Shown here: one piece after another, positions 35,686 through 47,397 of the stretch | How the letters are laid out: each line of letters begins with the position of its first letter | Numbering within the stretch: position 1 is the stretch's first letter | NCBI GenBank assembly: GCA_963573305.1 | Contig: OY754337.1 | Location: 52,589,164 to 52,653,163, forward strand | DNA: 64,000 bases | From: Pyrrhosoma nymphula | Taxonomy: Eukaryota > Arthropoda > Insecta > Odonata > Coenagrionidae | Direction: 5' to 3' | Made by a program: the position numbers and the translations under genes | Notes under the pieces: generated by a model | The model's database searches: none | Told to the model about the DNA's origin: nothing | What the model saw: the letters and a program-made list of their open reading frames with translations, nothing else

Positions 35686-37528
35686 TTGGAGACTGATGTT
35701 GAGTCGTTAGGGTACCCTATGTTTCTCAATGCTAGTGGGTCCGAAAAATATGTGTCGGAAAGTGGTGAATCCCCAGACCGAACCAATTATTTAAATTCAA
35801 ATGCAGTAGAAAATTCTCCCTCAGATGTTGACTCAGAAATGGAACGTGAAAAGAGTGATAACTCCTACTCACAAAATGCAGTAAGTGGCAATCCGATCTT
35901 TTTGTCTGCTGAATGGTATTCTTCTGAGGATGGGAATACTGAATATGTACATAGTTATGTATCTCAAGATACACCAGTAAGTGATCGTGAGCTACCTGAA
36001 ACTCAAGACTGTGGACATCAATTTGTGATTGGGAGAATGGGCGATTAGGCATAACATCACCCATTCACCAACTCTTAAATCAAGTTCCGGGTATAGCCCA
36101 CCTTCCCTCTGATCCAAGAACATTGTTAAAAACATCTAAATGTAATGGAATAAGAGATGGCCCACCAGGGAAATACTACCATTTTGGTTTGAAAAATGGC
36201 ATTCTTCACTCTCCCAAAGGGTTGGGTGAAATTCCTTCTTGCGTCAAGGTGCTAATTGGTTGTGACGGTTTGCCTTTATCAAAAAGTTCCCATAGTCAGT
36301 TTTGGCTTCTATTAGGACATTTGGTACCCATTGGAAGTTCCAATGTTTTCCTGATAGGAGTTCATCACGGCAATGTGAAGCCAAATGAAGCCAATTGTTT
36401 CCTTCATGACTTTGTGAACGAGTGCACATATATTATTGAGAATGGTTTGGATGTACACCTACATGGCAAAATGCGTGTGAAAGTATTTGGTATATGCTGT
36501 GATGCTCCTGCAAAGTCCTTCATAATGTGTGTGAAACGTCATACTGGGTACCATTCATGCACAAGATGTGACATTGAGGGTGAATATAGAAATAATAGAG
36601 TATGTTTTCCTGGTAAAGTTGGTAAAAAGAGAACTCATATGGATTTCATTGAACAAAAAGATGAAGATTATCACCAGGGAGTTTCACTTCTCACCAAAAT
36701 TCCATCTCTGGATACGGTGAATTCCTATCCATTAGATTATACGCACTTAAGTGTGTTTAGGTGTTGTGAGAAGGCTATTTAGAGTTTGGATAAATGGAAG
36801 ATGTCCAAAAAGATTTCCTAAAAATCTTCTTGTAAGAATATCAGATTCTTTGGTATCTCTAAAAGTTCCGGTGGAATTCTCTCGGAAACCTCGAAGCCTC
36901 CATGAATTTCCTCATTGAAGGCTACAGAGTTCCAACAGTTCCTTCTCAACACTGGGCCAGTTGTAATGACCCAAGTGGTGTGCCAAACAAAGCACTAATC
37001 AACTTCATGTCTTTGCATGTGGCTGCACGTATATTACTATCCAGAAATTCTAGTGACACACTGTTGGAGTATGCACGCAGGCTTCTGGAGCATTTTGTGG
37101 AGTCTTTTGGAGCGTTGTATGGAGAAGATATAATATCTCTCAACTTTCACAACCTATTACATTTGAATGAAGATTATAGAAGATATGGACCATTAGATGA
37201 TTGCAGTGCCTTCAGGTTTGAAAACCACATGCAGAAAAGAAAAAGGCTTATCCAGTCCACATATCGACCGCTAGAGCAACTGATATGCAGATACAGTGAG
37301 GTTTTCAATAATGAAAGAGTGGAAATGGGAAAATTGGTGAACAACAGTAAACATAGGTGTGTAGGTTATCACTCTGAGGAACCACTGCTCAGCAATTTCA
37401 CTCAAACAAAAGGTCAATTCTATCAGTTAATTTTCACTAATTTTAAATTGAGGACATTGTGTCCAAACAATATCTGTGGTATAGTTGGTGGAGCAATAGT
37501 TAAGATTGAGAACATAGCCTTCTCTTAG
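35686..37528 (+). pseudogene. EnSpm/CACTA-like (tnp2-type) transposase, frameshifted
   Basis: Three plus frames. 35686-36048 is an acidic Ser-rich N-terminus. 36123-36782 has GPPGKYYHFGLKNGI, KVLIGCDGLPLSKSSHSQFW, FGICCDAPAKSFIM, TGYHSCTRCDIEGEYR and PLDYTHLSVF. 36902-37528 has NFMSLHVAARILLSRN, ISLNFHNLLHLNEDYRRYGP and SAFRFENHMQKRKRLIQSTY. The order matches the animal transposase family related to plant tnp2 plus its DUF4218-like C-terminus (my recollection). The C4-type cysteines in the middle look intact. A shift near 36757 moves the continuation (VVRRLFRVWINGRCPKRFPK) to another frame, and a stop at about 36924 needs a second shift back. The family assignment is an inference. Confidence 0.7.
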
Positions 37529-37872
37529 ACTCTAATTCATTAGCTATTATTGGCAGGGAATATCAATTTAGGTCTGACTTTTACTTGGCACCATGTAAAA
37601 GTTCACATTTAAAAATTTTTTAAGGAAATTTATCAATTTTAAAAGTTTGGCCAGTTGTTGATGTTAAAATTAAATACCTATTGTTTTCTCAAATGGAATT
37701 CTAAAGATATTGTGATTCCATTGCTTCACTGAAATGGAGAAGAGATTTAACTTTAAATGTCATTCTTTTCTTTAAATTTGACTGAATTAAAAGGTATGTA
37801 ATTAGCAAATGTGTGAAATTTCTTATGTGCAGGTATATTTTAATCAATAAGAAAACAATATTTTTCAGAAGT

Positions 37873-38867
37873 GCAATGTATATCATTGTTCATTTCAATG
37901 AGGAATCTTCAGTGGAAGTGGTGCCTTTGTCCTTGTACAGAAGCAGCAAGTGCCGGTGGCCGAATGTACGAGCACCAGGAAACATTTTCCTGTTGGTGGA
38001 AAATAATGTGCCACCTGAAGATGGGTGGCATACTTTCCCAGCAAAACAAATTGGTGAAAAGGCTTACAGTAAGTGTTCATCTTCTTCATACACTTAGGTG
38101 AAGTGATATTCATTGCTTGTTCCTATTTTTTCAGTTATACATTCTGTATATCATTACTTCGGCTAACTTATCGTCAAACCTTACCTAACTTATTATCATT
38201 ATTTTTTAGGCTCCATGAAGGATGCTAGGTAGAAGCTAACCAGATAGTGATTCAGATGAACATGGTAATGGGACAAGAGAAAATGTGACTTCTTTTCCTA
38301 GGGTACCTCAATTAGAAGAAATTTCTATTGAAGAAGGGGTAGTTGCAATGGAAGATGAGGGACACTCCAATCAAGACAGTGGTGCTAGATCAAAATCAAG
38401 AAAGAGAATAATTCTTCCTGTGTCTTCAGAGAGTGAAGATGAAGTAAATGGCATTACTGAAAATGCAGTACATGCAAAGAAAAAATGCAGCTGTGGAAAT
38501 CTTTGGAGCAATGGAAGAACAGAGGAGGACAGGACTGAGTTGAGTGAGTGTATATCACTATTTTGCTGCTACTAAAACAAGGGAGCTATTGATTGACAAT
38601 TATGTGAGGTTTGATTTATCTCTTTCAGAATTGCAGGAAATGTTAAGGTCAATGCTCTTTGTGAAGAGAGCTGTTGTAGACATAGAACAGAGGCTAGCCT
38701 CAATAGAAGAGAAAGCTACAATAGCAAAAGGTAACAGACCCCAGAACTATGAGGAGGAAGAAAAATATAGTGGATTGGAATTTCCCCTGGGAACCCAAGA
38801 GAAGTTGGATACAGCAAAGGAAAAAATGAAAGATGTGGGATTAAGAAAGATATTGGTAATATGAATG
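37873..38867 (+). pseudogene. DUF4806-type gene, probably broken
   Basis: The first segment (37877-38068) reads MYIIVHFNEESSVEVVPLSL, KCRWPNVRAPGNIF and PPEDGWHTFPAKQIGEKAYS, then a donor (ACA|GTAAGTG). After an acceptor (TTTTTTTAG at about 38209) come SMKDAR and a stop. A +1 shift gives an acidic, Ser-rich stretch (DSDSDEHGNGTRENVTSF to 38575). A third segment (38600-38864) has ELQEMLRSMLFVKRAVVDIE, a short coiled coil, and GLEFPLGTQEKLDTAKEKM near the end. That layout matches insect proteins with the DUF4806 domain, whose function is unknown. It directly follows the EnSpm-like transposase on the same strand and may be its accessory gene (inference). Confidence 0.55.
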
Positions 38868-38974
38868 CTCATAAAATATAGCTAGATAAAATATAAATCA
38901 ACTGGAAAAGTCTGATTCAAGTGTACTTTATCAATTTAATTGCAGTGTCTGAGTTGTCCCTCATTGGAGGGAAC

Positions 38975-39912
38975 TGTTGTTTTTTTTTGTTGTACGTAAT
39001 CGAGCTTTGTGTTATTTGAACTTAGGCGCCAACTATGAAAAAATCAAGTTTTTGCGTACAGACAATGGCCCTGAATATGTAAATCATGCAATGCTGAATG
39101 AACTTAAACACTGGGGAATCAGGCATGAAACCACCATTCCATATTCACCTGAGCAAAATGGTCTGGCAGAGCGGGCAAATAGAACAATTGTTGAGAAGGC
39201 TCGTTGTATGCTTCAGGTAACTTGCCTAAGGGTCTCTGGGTAGAGGCATGTAGGGCATCAGTTTACCTGAAGAATAAGTCCCCCACTAAGGCTTTGATTA
39301 ATGCTTTACCAGAGGAGAAATGGTTGGGAAAGCGGGTTGATTTGAGTCACCTGAAGGTTTTTGTATGTGCTGTGTATGAGAATGTTCCAACTGCTGAAGC
39401 AGAGTATGTTAGCCTTGAGTTGTGTGCCAAAAAGGCAATTGTGCTCCATAACATTCTAGAACATGCATGCAACGTGAACCAAAAAACTGTTCTGATTAGC
39501 ACCGAGCTGAGCACTATCGATGAGTTATGTGGAAAGTTTGTGTTATTGAATGACAATCAGTCTACCGTAAAAAATGCCAACTCTCCAGATATCAAAGAGC
39601 GATCCAAGCACATAGACATTAAGTATAATTTTGTTAAAAAATTAGCTGAGGATGGCAAGGTCCTAGTGAAATATTGTCCTACCAGTGAGATGGTGGCAGA
39701 TGTATAGACCAAAGGACTGGTTAAGGTCATACATCTAAAAATGTGTTGAGGGCATGAATATAATAAATTTAAGTCTCGATTAAGTGAGGGTGTTGTTTTT
39801 TTTGTTGTATGTAATCGAGCTTTGTGTTATTTGAACTTTGGCACCACCTGTGTGTTCGCTATTACTGTGTGTATCCTTTGAAATAAATGACTGTCGTCTT
39901 CCTGTGATGGTT
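38975..39912 (+). mobile_element. Second copia remnant: LTR piece, integrase, RNase H, LTR
   Basis: A partial LTR (38975-39032: TGTTGT, poly-T, GTAATCGAGCTTTGTGTTAT) is repeated at 39791 onward, where the LTR continues past AATAAATGACTG to about 39912. A purine tract (AGTGAGGG) precedes the right LTR. Between them are integrase (KFLRTDNGPEYVNHAMLN, TIPYSPEQNGLAERANRT) and, in another frame, integrase end (LPKGLWVEACRASVYLKNKS) fused to the RNase H end (AEAEYVSLELCAKKAIV, DIKERSKHIDIKYNFVKK). Gag, protease and all of RT are gone. It is a different copia family from the 10-16 kb element. Confidence 0.88.
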
Positions 39913-40239
39913 ACCTAAGATGGTGCATCCTTATTTCTCTCCGTACCAAGTCCATAAATATCCACTGCCTAATTATTAATCGCAAAAGGAACACTGCAAA
40001 GGACATGATTGTACGTATTCTTCGGCATGGTAGATGGCACAATGGACCAACTAGAGGTTTAAAGCATCTTAACGTCAAGGTAAGAAAATACCTTGGTACA
40101 CACCTCCCACGCAAATCAAAGGACATAACGGATTGCCCCATAGAAAGCATATAGGTAGGCCACAAGCATAGGTGTAGGCCTCCAGAGGCAAAAACTCAAA
40201 ATGGATGGCACAATGGCCCAAAAAGACTACGTGCCTTGG

Positions 40240-40414
40240 TAGGGCCGGCTAAGACATAATTTTACCCGGGCGAGAGAGTATTCCGGCGCCTCCCCTCCCC
40301 ACTTATCAAACCCATTCACCAGTTGAACGTTGTAGTAAAAATATTTTTTCACCATCACGGCACTCACTCCTTTGCGGTGCCCCGGGCAGTCGTCAGGGCC
40401 TTAAGCCGGGCCTG
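40240..40414. mobile_element. 175-bp hAT-type MITE
   Basis: The ends are TAGGGCCGGCTAAG and the inverse of CAGGCCCGGCTTAAG. The flanking octamers are TGCCTTGG (40232-40239) and TGTCTTGG (40415-40422), seven of eight identical. An 8-bp target duplication and (C/T)AGGG-type ends fit the hAT superfamily. No coding capacity. Confidence 0.7.
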
Positions 40415-40674
40415 TGTCTTGGGACCCAGATGAGGGAACTCCACCAACACTAACTTTCAATTGAATCCATTTTCACATATGCACAAGCTACCCCTGCGTT
40501 CAGTTTGCAGTTACTAAATTGCACACATGAGATGGATGAAACAAAATGCCACATTGACAGCTAGAAATAATTAACTTTATTCTGCACATTATTATTGTTT
40601 TCGACACAAAAATCTTTTTAAAAATATATAGTAACATCTGCCACACACATTCATCCATCCACTACAAAAAGGTT

Positions 40675-41073
40675 TCAGAAGAGATCGTCGCATAAGGGGC
40701 TCATGACGAAAAGTGCATCATAATTATAATTTAGTTTAAGGGGGATTTTAGGAAATTTGGAGGAGAGGTAAAAAATACTGGACACGGGGATACAAATATA
40801 AATCGAGTCTAGGGGGTAGGCACCACATCCTAGACTCATTTGTTCGCAGAAAAGGTGACGAGAACATGAGTCATAAGAATAGGGCAAAGCATCAATCACT
40901 CGTTGAACATCACGACAAACCTCGTAAACTGCTCCAAAACAATTTATTCCAATGTTTTCGAGGAACGACACTATACATATAATCATCGCAACCCAATTAT
41001 TGAGTTTGATCACTGAAATACAGAGGGATTTCTCGTCGGGGGATAGATGAAGGCGCGGCCAACTAAATCGCAT
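40675..41073 (-). CDS. Unassigned minus-strand ORF, possible last exon
   Basis: A 132-codon frame with an internal hydrophobic stretch (NWVAMIICIVSFLENIGINC) and several cysteines (CSRHLFCEQMSLGCGAY). An AATAAA lies about 100 bases past the stop on the minus strand (near 40575), which supports a real transcript end. No family is recognised. A possible upstream exon at 41151-41210 does not join in phase to any acceptor I can see here. Confidence 0.3.
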   Translation of the reverse strand: MRFSWPRLHLSPDEKSLCISVIKLNNWVAMIICIVSFLENIGINCFGAVYEVCRDVQRVIDALPYSYDSCSRHLFCEQMSLGCGAYPLDSIYICIPVSSIFYLSSKFPKIPLKLNYNYDALFVMSPLCDDLF

Positions 41074-41150
41074 ACAGCTAACGTATTATATTAGTGCAAT
41101 CCATTAGTGAGGCAGGTAATTGTAATTTATAGGTCATAATGGCCACTCAC

Positions 41151-41210
41151 AACGTACTCCTTAACAACAGAGTCCCTGGTCATCATCTGCTGTCGGTACA
41201 CTTCGTCCAT
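41151..41210 (-). CDS. Candidate short first coding exon, donor-supported
   Basis: On the minus strand, an ATG in CCCATGG context opens MDEVYRQQMMTRDSVVKEYV and ends exactly at a GTGAGT donor (phase 0). A CpG- and GC-rich block (about 41230-41400) lies immediately upstream, as expected of a promoter/5' UTR. The acceptor exon was not found. The plus-strand frame at 41139-41420 is the shadow of this GC-rich block. Confidence 0.3.
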
Positions 41211-41419
41211 GGGAAGTCCATTTCCACCAGTCAAGTCATCGCACCGCTTGATGTTACACCTCCAGCTGACGACGTTCGCGACTGCAAGCTGGCGGGCGAC
41301 GAGAGCGAAACGTGGAGGAGTGGGATGCCTCGGAGGAGGGGCGTGGGAGGGGGAGGTAGAGCAGCGACGGCACGTTTCTTCATGATCTATGCCTTAACAG
41401 GAGACAAAGAAAACGGATG

Positions 41420-42904
41420 ACTCCGAATCGGGTTACAGTCAGTTAATTCTATTTCGTATGTCATAAGCGATGTGGTTCCTTAATTGTGGGTCATGACATC
41501 GGGAAATTGCGACAAAAATATTTTAACTCACTTGCCAACTTTGAAAAATCTCTTCAACTTACAGAAAACCCGATGATTGAGTCCCTGTGGGATTATGTTT
41601 CAAACCCTGAACTGAAGCACAAAACCCCTAAAATCGCCCCACTCCCATGTAATCCCCCTACCACTTACCTGACAGCCATGTGATGACAAAAACGCGATTT
41701 CCTCTACCAGCAACCAACCATTACAAGCGAAACACTCGGAAGACAGCCATTAGGCTGGGATCTGAGCACCTCAAGAATAAGCGATACATAGGCGGCGTGG
41801 TATCCGAAGATTTCAATCCATTTTCAACGAGCAAAGAATTCCCACAAGATCTGTCGAACGACTGCTGCTTGGCACTTCGGGATGCGCACTCGATGCGCAA
41901 TTGTCAAGAGAATGACTGATAAAATCATGAACATGTATATGGACTGTCATCGGACCAATGGGAAGTGATCCCAAACATTCCGCTTTTGGTGCACATTCGA
42001 CTACAGCGCAGCCACGCGGAGGAAAGCGGAACTAAACATGTAAACAAGCAGACAAATCCAGTGTATGCAGGAGATGATCGTAAAATGCAATAAGATCATA
42101 ATAAAGAAACAGCAAGTAAATATAGGATGACTGAGCACATGACAATAAGGTTCGTATGAATAATATCACCTTATAACTAACCGACGGCTTTTAAATGTCT
42201 GGTTCGGAGACATCGCAAACATGCTATATTTGCCAGGGATGCAGCTAGGATTATATCAGACCTGCAAGCTATTAAAAAGTACTACGCCAGCCGCAAACGA
42301 AGTTTAAACAGACAGTTATGGTGCTAATAGTTAGGAAAAATGTTACAATTAGCCCTTGAAATAGTCACCCGAATGATATTATCATGCCGTGGCATTATAA
42401 TTTAGTGCACCTGCAAATAAGGATCCATCGGCAGGCTTAAGTAGAAAGGAATACGTAATATAAAGAAAAGATTACAACATTGAAAATCAGGTAATCTTCG
42501 CTCATTTTGAATAGCATTCAATCAGGTGCCATGGAGAAATTCATCACAATCAGCCGTCGCAAAAGTTCTTTTAGCTTGTAATACTTACCCAATTAAAATA
42601 ACCTTCCGTCGAAGTTAATTAACAGTGAAATATAGCAAATTTACAGGTAGCAAACGATACATCATCTCATATATTAGAGGTTTATTATATTATGAGGATA
42701 TTAGTTTTGTGGAATACTCACAGAAACCTTTTTTGGCAGACATTTTATTAACTATGAAGTACCAAATCCAAAGACTATAACAACATATAATATGCAATCG
42801 CATACCGTTTGGCAACTTACATAAACTTCATTAACTAAACAAACTAGACATAACATTTGTAAAGCAAAAAATGCAAAAGAAAATGATGGACAATACTCTC
42901 TTGT
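41420..42904. other. No supported gene
   Basis: Short plus frames at 41486-41683 and 41680-41919 lack splice support and recognisable domains. The rest is AT-rich and unremarkable. Confidence 0.35.
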
Positions 42905-43580
42905 AATATTTCTCAGAAGAGTCACAGTTAAAATATCGCAGGGAATTGAAAACAGCTGATATTATGTCTTTCTGCAACACTGAGTATACTATCTATAGAT
43001 GGGCCTGTCAAACTAGTATGCATTAAATGTAGTTGAGATTCATAAATTTCAGGCAGATAAGTAATGAAACATCAGATGCATTTCATATCAACAGCAAATA
43101 ACATGCTTAATTATCTCTCAAGACGATTCTCAAAATAATCTCAGGTAAAATATCGCAGGGTATTGAAATCAGTTGACATTCCTTCATTCAGCAACGAAGA
43201 ATTGGGTAGACGGGAATTATCAAACTAGTATGGAATGATTATCAACCACAGATGACATCCCCATCTGAAAATTATAACATGAAAATGGTAAACATAACAT
43301 ACTTCAGACAGACCACAGAGTACCTATGTCAACAAGATCATTAACAACATACCTGCTAATAAACTCCCAAGAAGATTCTCAACATAATCTCAGGTAAAAT
43401 ATCGCAGGGTATTGAAATCAGTTGACATTCCTTCCTTCAGCAACGAAGAATTGGGTAGACGGGGATTATCAAACTAGTATGGAATGACTATCAACCACAG
43501 ATGACATCCCCATCTGAAAATGATAACATGAAAATGGTAAACATAACATACTTCAGACAGACCACAGATGTCAACTATGT
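42905..43580. repeat. ~247-bp tandem repeat, two close copies and one diverged
   Basis: TCAGGTAAAATATCGCAGGG, TATTGAAATCAGTTGACATT, CAGCAACGAAGAATTGGGTAG and AACATACTTCAGACAGACCACAGA occur at about 43121-43320 and again at 43368-43570, nearly identical. A diverged copy (AAAATATCGCAGGGAATTG, CAAACTAGTATGCATTAAA) starts near 42920. No frame is conserved. Confidence 0.92.
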
Positions 43581-44401
43581 ACCCAAGAATCCACCGACTT
43601 TTTAAGCTTGCTAATAAAGCAATACAAAATAAGTGCGAAAACGAGTGCGAGACGGAAGCTCACCTTTACCCAAAATAACATTAACACGAAAAGTTTAACG
43701 CAGTTCTATGACTTGCAAGGCAGTGGAAGCTAGACACTCCTCATACATTACTGCTTAAATAAAAATCCACTATGCTTCCCAACGGAATGTTCACTTGACT
43801 AGGTACGTATTTACAGAGTTTACTCCCGCCAAGACGTCTTTGATGACGGTAAAAACAAGGTATTTATCAGATGCTGGGCATGTTCTACTGTTAAAAAAAT
43901 TATGAGGGTTTCCGGCGGAAAATTAATTTCTTCAACATTTCAATTCGCGCTTGAGACTGAAAACATCCGTATGGGCTGCTGTCTTTGGAACTTCACGTTA
44001 ATCGCAATTACATTTTCCATACACAAAGCATTATCAGTAAAAGGATAGATATAGTTAAATTAACTATGCGAAATGTGCTGACCTATCTTCCTAAGGAGCC
44101 GCGGAAACTACATATCTTCGAAGAAATCTCTAATTTACCTCCATTAACCGGTAACTCCAACCCAATTTCGGATTATTTCAGTTCCAACATAACAACACCC
44201 AAGGATAACTCTTAACGCGTCAACAATAACGAGTGCGTCCATTTTCTACCGCAACGTGGACGAGAAAGCGGAAATTATTAATGTTGACGGAATTTTGTAC
44301 TATTAACCACAAATGAGCACTATTGTTATGATATTGCACTTAATAACAAAACAAGTAGAGTATTACAAATGCAGAGCATTAACAACAGAATGTGTACTTA
44401 C

Positions 44402-44515
44402 AGTGGTTTTGAACAATGATTTGTTCTTCACGCCCAGCTTGGCATTTTCTTCCCTCGTTCTACTGTATCCCGTCTTGCCTCCTGGCACGAAACAAGTCCT
44501 GCTCTTGGTTGTCAT
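44402..44515 (-). CDS. THAP-like first exon, zinc ligand altered
   Basis: Minus strand: ATG at 44515 opens a 38-codon frame, TKSRTCFVPGGKTGYSRTRE, then a basic stretch, ending KSLFKTT exactly at a strong donor (ACT|GTAAGTA at 44402/44401). The layout 'CFVPG-x-KTGY ... SLFK' is the usual N-terminal exon of a THAP zinc-finger domain, which binds DNA through a C2CH zinc site. The second cysteine of that site should follow CFVPG; here the codon is GGC (Gly) where TGC (Cys) is expected, a single-base change. No second THAP exon with the remaining ligands was found downstream. It may be a host gene, a P-element-type relic, or a pseudogene. Confidence 0.5.
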
Positions 44516-45179
44516 GGCTGATGTACTTAGAAAACGTTCAACGCTAGAAACGAAAATACACAAGAGCCTGCAGAGCGTTCCAACGAGGTCTGGAGATTAT
44601 TTACCACTACAAGTACTCCCCCCCAAGGAATGATATTGACCCTCCAACAGTCTCACACGCAATTCTTAACATCAAACAATAAATGATGTAAGCGATATCT
44701 CAGAGGGTGGCTTTTAAACTGAAAAATTCGAAGATAAGTGGCTTGCCGTCACGAAATCTCCTACTGACGCCATGTCTTTCTTCAAGAAACTGAAAAGCAC
44801 ATTCGATGCTAGCGACATCACCAGGGGAAAAATTGAAAGTCAAAAACGCGGAAGTTCCGGAATCAAAACAATACATGTAGCGCCATAGGCCGATGCCAGT
44901 CCTTATGCATGTTCGTGGATAAAATTTAACTTCGTAGCGGGAGAAGTTTCAAAAGACACTGCTTTCGGATGAACAATCATATTGGATTTTCGAATATAAT
45001 CAAGGCCTTGAAGAATTGGAAATGGAATATTGGCTACATAAAATGTATGCTGTCACGAAAATTTGTCGATTTGAACCATTAGTTGGATCGACATCTTTAA
45101 TCGAAACGGTTGACCAGAAACTATTAATAGTTCGATAGAATCGGACGACTTTTGAGATTTGAGACCGCGAATTTTAAGT

Positions 45180-45939
45180 CTTGAAAAACTTTTCGTCGCA
45201 AATAGAAACAGAACAACCCGTATAAATGAGGGCATTGCAAGAAACAGACTTCAGTTTTATTGGAAGAAGGGGCAAATTAATACTCCAATTTTGACGTACG
45301 CTCATGAAACTCACGACTGGTTGGCGTGTTTCACGGGCTTTCTTCTGACATTCCCTTGCATGATGCCCAATTTTACGACAATAAGGACAAATTATTTGCC
45401 TTGAGACAACAGAAGAGACATTATGAGAAATACTATGAAATGTTTTGGCGTACTCGGCACCAGAGTCCTCTGGATGGCCGTTCTCAACACTACTCCCTCA
45501 TAGGGTTGACTGTAGTGTATTATCAGCATTTCAGAGGACTCCGCTCGGTACAATCCATTAATTGCTTTAACGCCTGGGTTATGAAAGAGTCTAGCTCATC
45601 AAAGGTAGTGGGCTGGTGAGCAAACATTATAGCGGATTTAGTGAGAGGGTTTAGCCCTTGAATAACTGAACGGACGGTTTGACACTCTATATACTCCAAC
45701 GCCAACACTTGAATCGCGTAACAAACAGAACGTACGAAATCATTAGGAGTTTCACGGGGGAACTGAAACCTCTTTACTTTAGTGGCCACAAGACGGTCAA
45801 ACTCTCGATCTCTAACAATTCTAGCCCAAATTCGTTTGGTAATTTCGGCCCACGAAAGATTCTGATATAACATAGAGAGCCAAAACTGATGAGAACTTGC
45901 GGGCAGCTTGGTTATCACTAAATACAGCAACGTAGACAA
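45180..45939 (-). pseudogene. LTR retrotransposon gag-protease fragment
   Basis: A 138-codon minus frame (45939-45523) is capsid-like: SWAEITKRIWARIVRDREFD, RFQFPRETPNDFVRSVCYAI, then GLNPLTKSAIMFAHQPTTFD. After a shift, a second frame carries an intact CCHC knuckle (CPYCRKIGHHARECQKK, 45389-45339) and then the aspartic protease start ALIYTGCSVSIC (near 45233). There the catalytic Asp of D-T-G is Tyr. The frame stops soon after, near 45175. Probably Gypsy-type, judged from the CCHC plus DTG layout only. The protease would be inactive. Confidence 0.75.
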
Positions 45940-46252
45940 AGGAACTAGCGAAAGAGAGACAATTTATGCGATTTTCAGCATGAAATTATATCAATTTTCT
46001 GTATTAAAAACTTCGAATGGTAGAAAATCAGCGATCAGCTGCTTCACTATGACCAGTCATAACATCAACATAACATAGCATAAAAAAAGATAATCTTAGA
46101 TGCTGGACTAAATGGACAAGGTACTGAAGGAAACAGGCTTAAGCGTAGGAAAAAAGGAGGAGGAAAAAACTTCTTAAAAATATTACTTTTTTTGTAAAAT
46201 TTAAATATTTATCGTGAATTTTAAACGATACCATGGCGTAATTAAATATTGA

Positions 46253-46289
46253 GTTCTCTCTAAAAAAATCGATATTTTTAAGAGAGAAC
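46253..46289. other. 37-nt near-perfect palindrome
   Basis: GTTCTCTCT, A-run, ATCGAT centre, T-run, AAGAGAGAAC. It stands alone in AT-rich DNA. Its role is unknown. Confidence 0.85.
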
Positions 46290-46873
46290 CATAAGCATTT
46301 GTAAATTGACATTTCATGTGTAAATTGACGAGGGTTTGGATAAAAGAATAAAGTTTGTCTGAAGTAAGTATCTATGTGAAGACGTCATCTACCTCAATAG
46401 CTGCGAGGCGAGCAGTTCCTACGGCCAAAGTCAACTGGCTTCGTGGCAAAATAAGTGTGGTACTCAGGGCCGTCCCTGGGGATTGAGGGCCCCTGTGCAA
46501 ACGAAATCCCCCCCCATAACCTTGCATTCCCTTACTGAATAGTATCAGCTTTAAAGCATATTTCATGGAAATAAGGAAATTAACCGACAAACTGGCAAAT
46601 AGTTTCAATAAATTTACATGTGCGCTAGGTAGTATGTAATTTCGGGTAATAGGCGGGTTTTCCCCGCACCGTCTGAAAGATGTTATCCCGGGCGTGGACC
46701 TCATAAGCGCTGGGCCCAGTGCAGCGGCACCTGTCTCACTTCCATAGGGACGACACTGATGGTACTCCAAAAGGGTCTCGTTTTCTTACTACTTATTCTT
46801 TCTGCACATTGAGCTGTGCCACAAATGGCATCACCTTGAGTGGATTACTCTGGAAGATAGTGTCAAAGAGTGT

Positions 46874-47397
46874 GTGAGTAGGATATCGTTCAAGAAGCGC
46901 TGGACCATGGAGAAAAAAATGTGCAACCTTGGTGCTCACCGGTGTGTGTCCCTCCCCCCCGTGTACAACGAAAGTGTTCACACCGTAAATCTTATTGTTA
47001 GTGGTAGCGCGCTCAACAATAAACACCTTGCCCGTCTAGACCAAAGCTTCAAATATGCCCCCAGGCCAACGGTGAACCTCACTGCCCTTAAAAAGCTTGC
47101 GGTGGATTGTAAAGTCGGCTTAGGCAAAGAAGGAGTTGTCATAAAGCGGATGGTTGCTGACGTAGTCACTGCTAATACAGCGACCGCAGCCACCAGCAGG
47201 GCCGCCCTCGCCGAATCTTGAACGCTGAAGGAGATCCACGACTTCATCGATTCCGAAGACCTAATTATACAGAAGACCGACAAAGGAAGTGCAGCAGTGA
47301 TCCTGGGGATAGGAGACTACATCATCAGGTACGACCACTCCATCTCCACAAGCAACATTTCCGAAAGACCCCACCTCGTTCTACCAGAGTGCAGTTA
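46874..47397 (+). pseudogene. Penelope-like retroelement N-terminal fragment
   Basis: The frame has VNLIVSGSALNNKHLARLD, then QSFKYAPRPTVNLTALKKL, an Ala-rich stretch and a TGA at 47219. It resumes in the same frame with LKEIHDFIDSEDLIIQKTDK and GSAAVILGIGDYII. 'Loop-length leader, K(F/Y)xPxPT, then QKTDKGxAxV(I/V)' is typical of the region before the RT palm in Penelope-like elements. The palm and the GIY-YIG domain are absent. Base composition is more GC-rich than the surroundings. Confidence 0.6.

Noticed and set aside
46460..46740. Possible hAT fragment starting CAGGGCCGTCCCTGGGG
   Set aside because: The left end looks hAT-like, but no matching inverted end or 8-bp duplication could be found, so it is not listed as an element.
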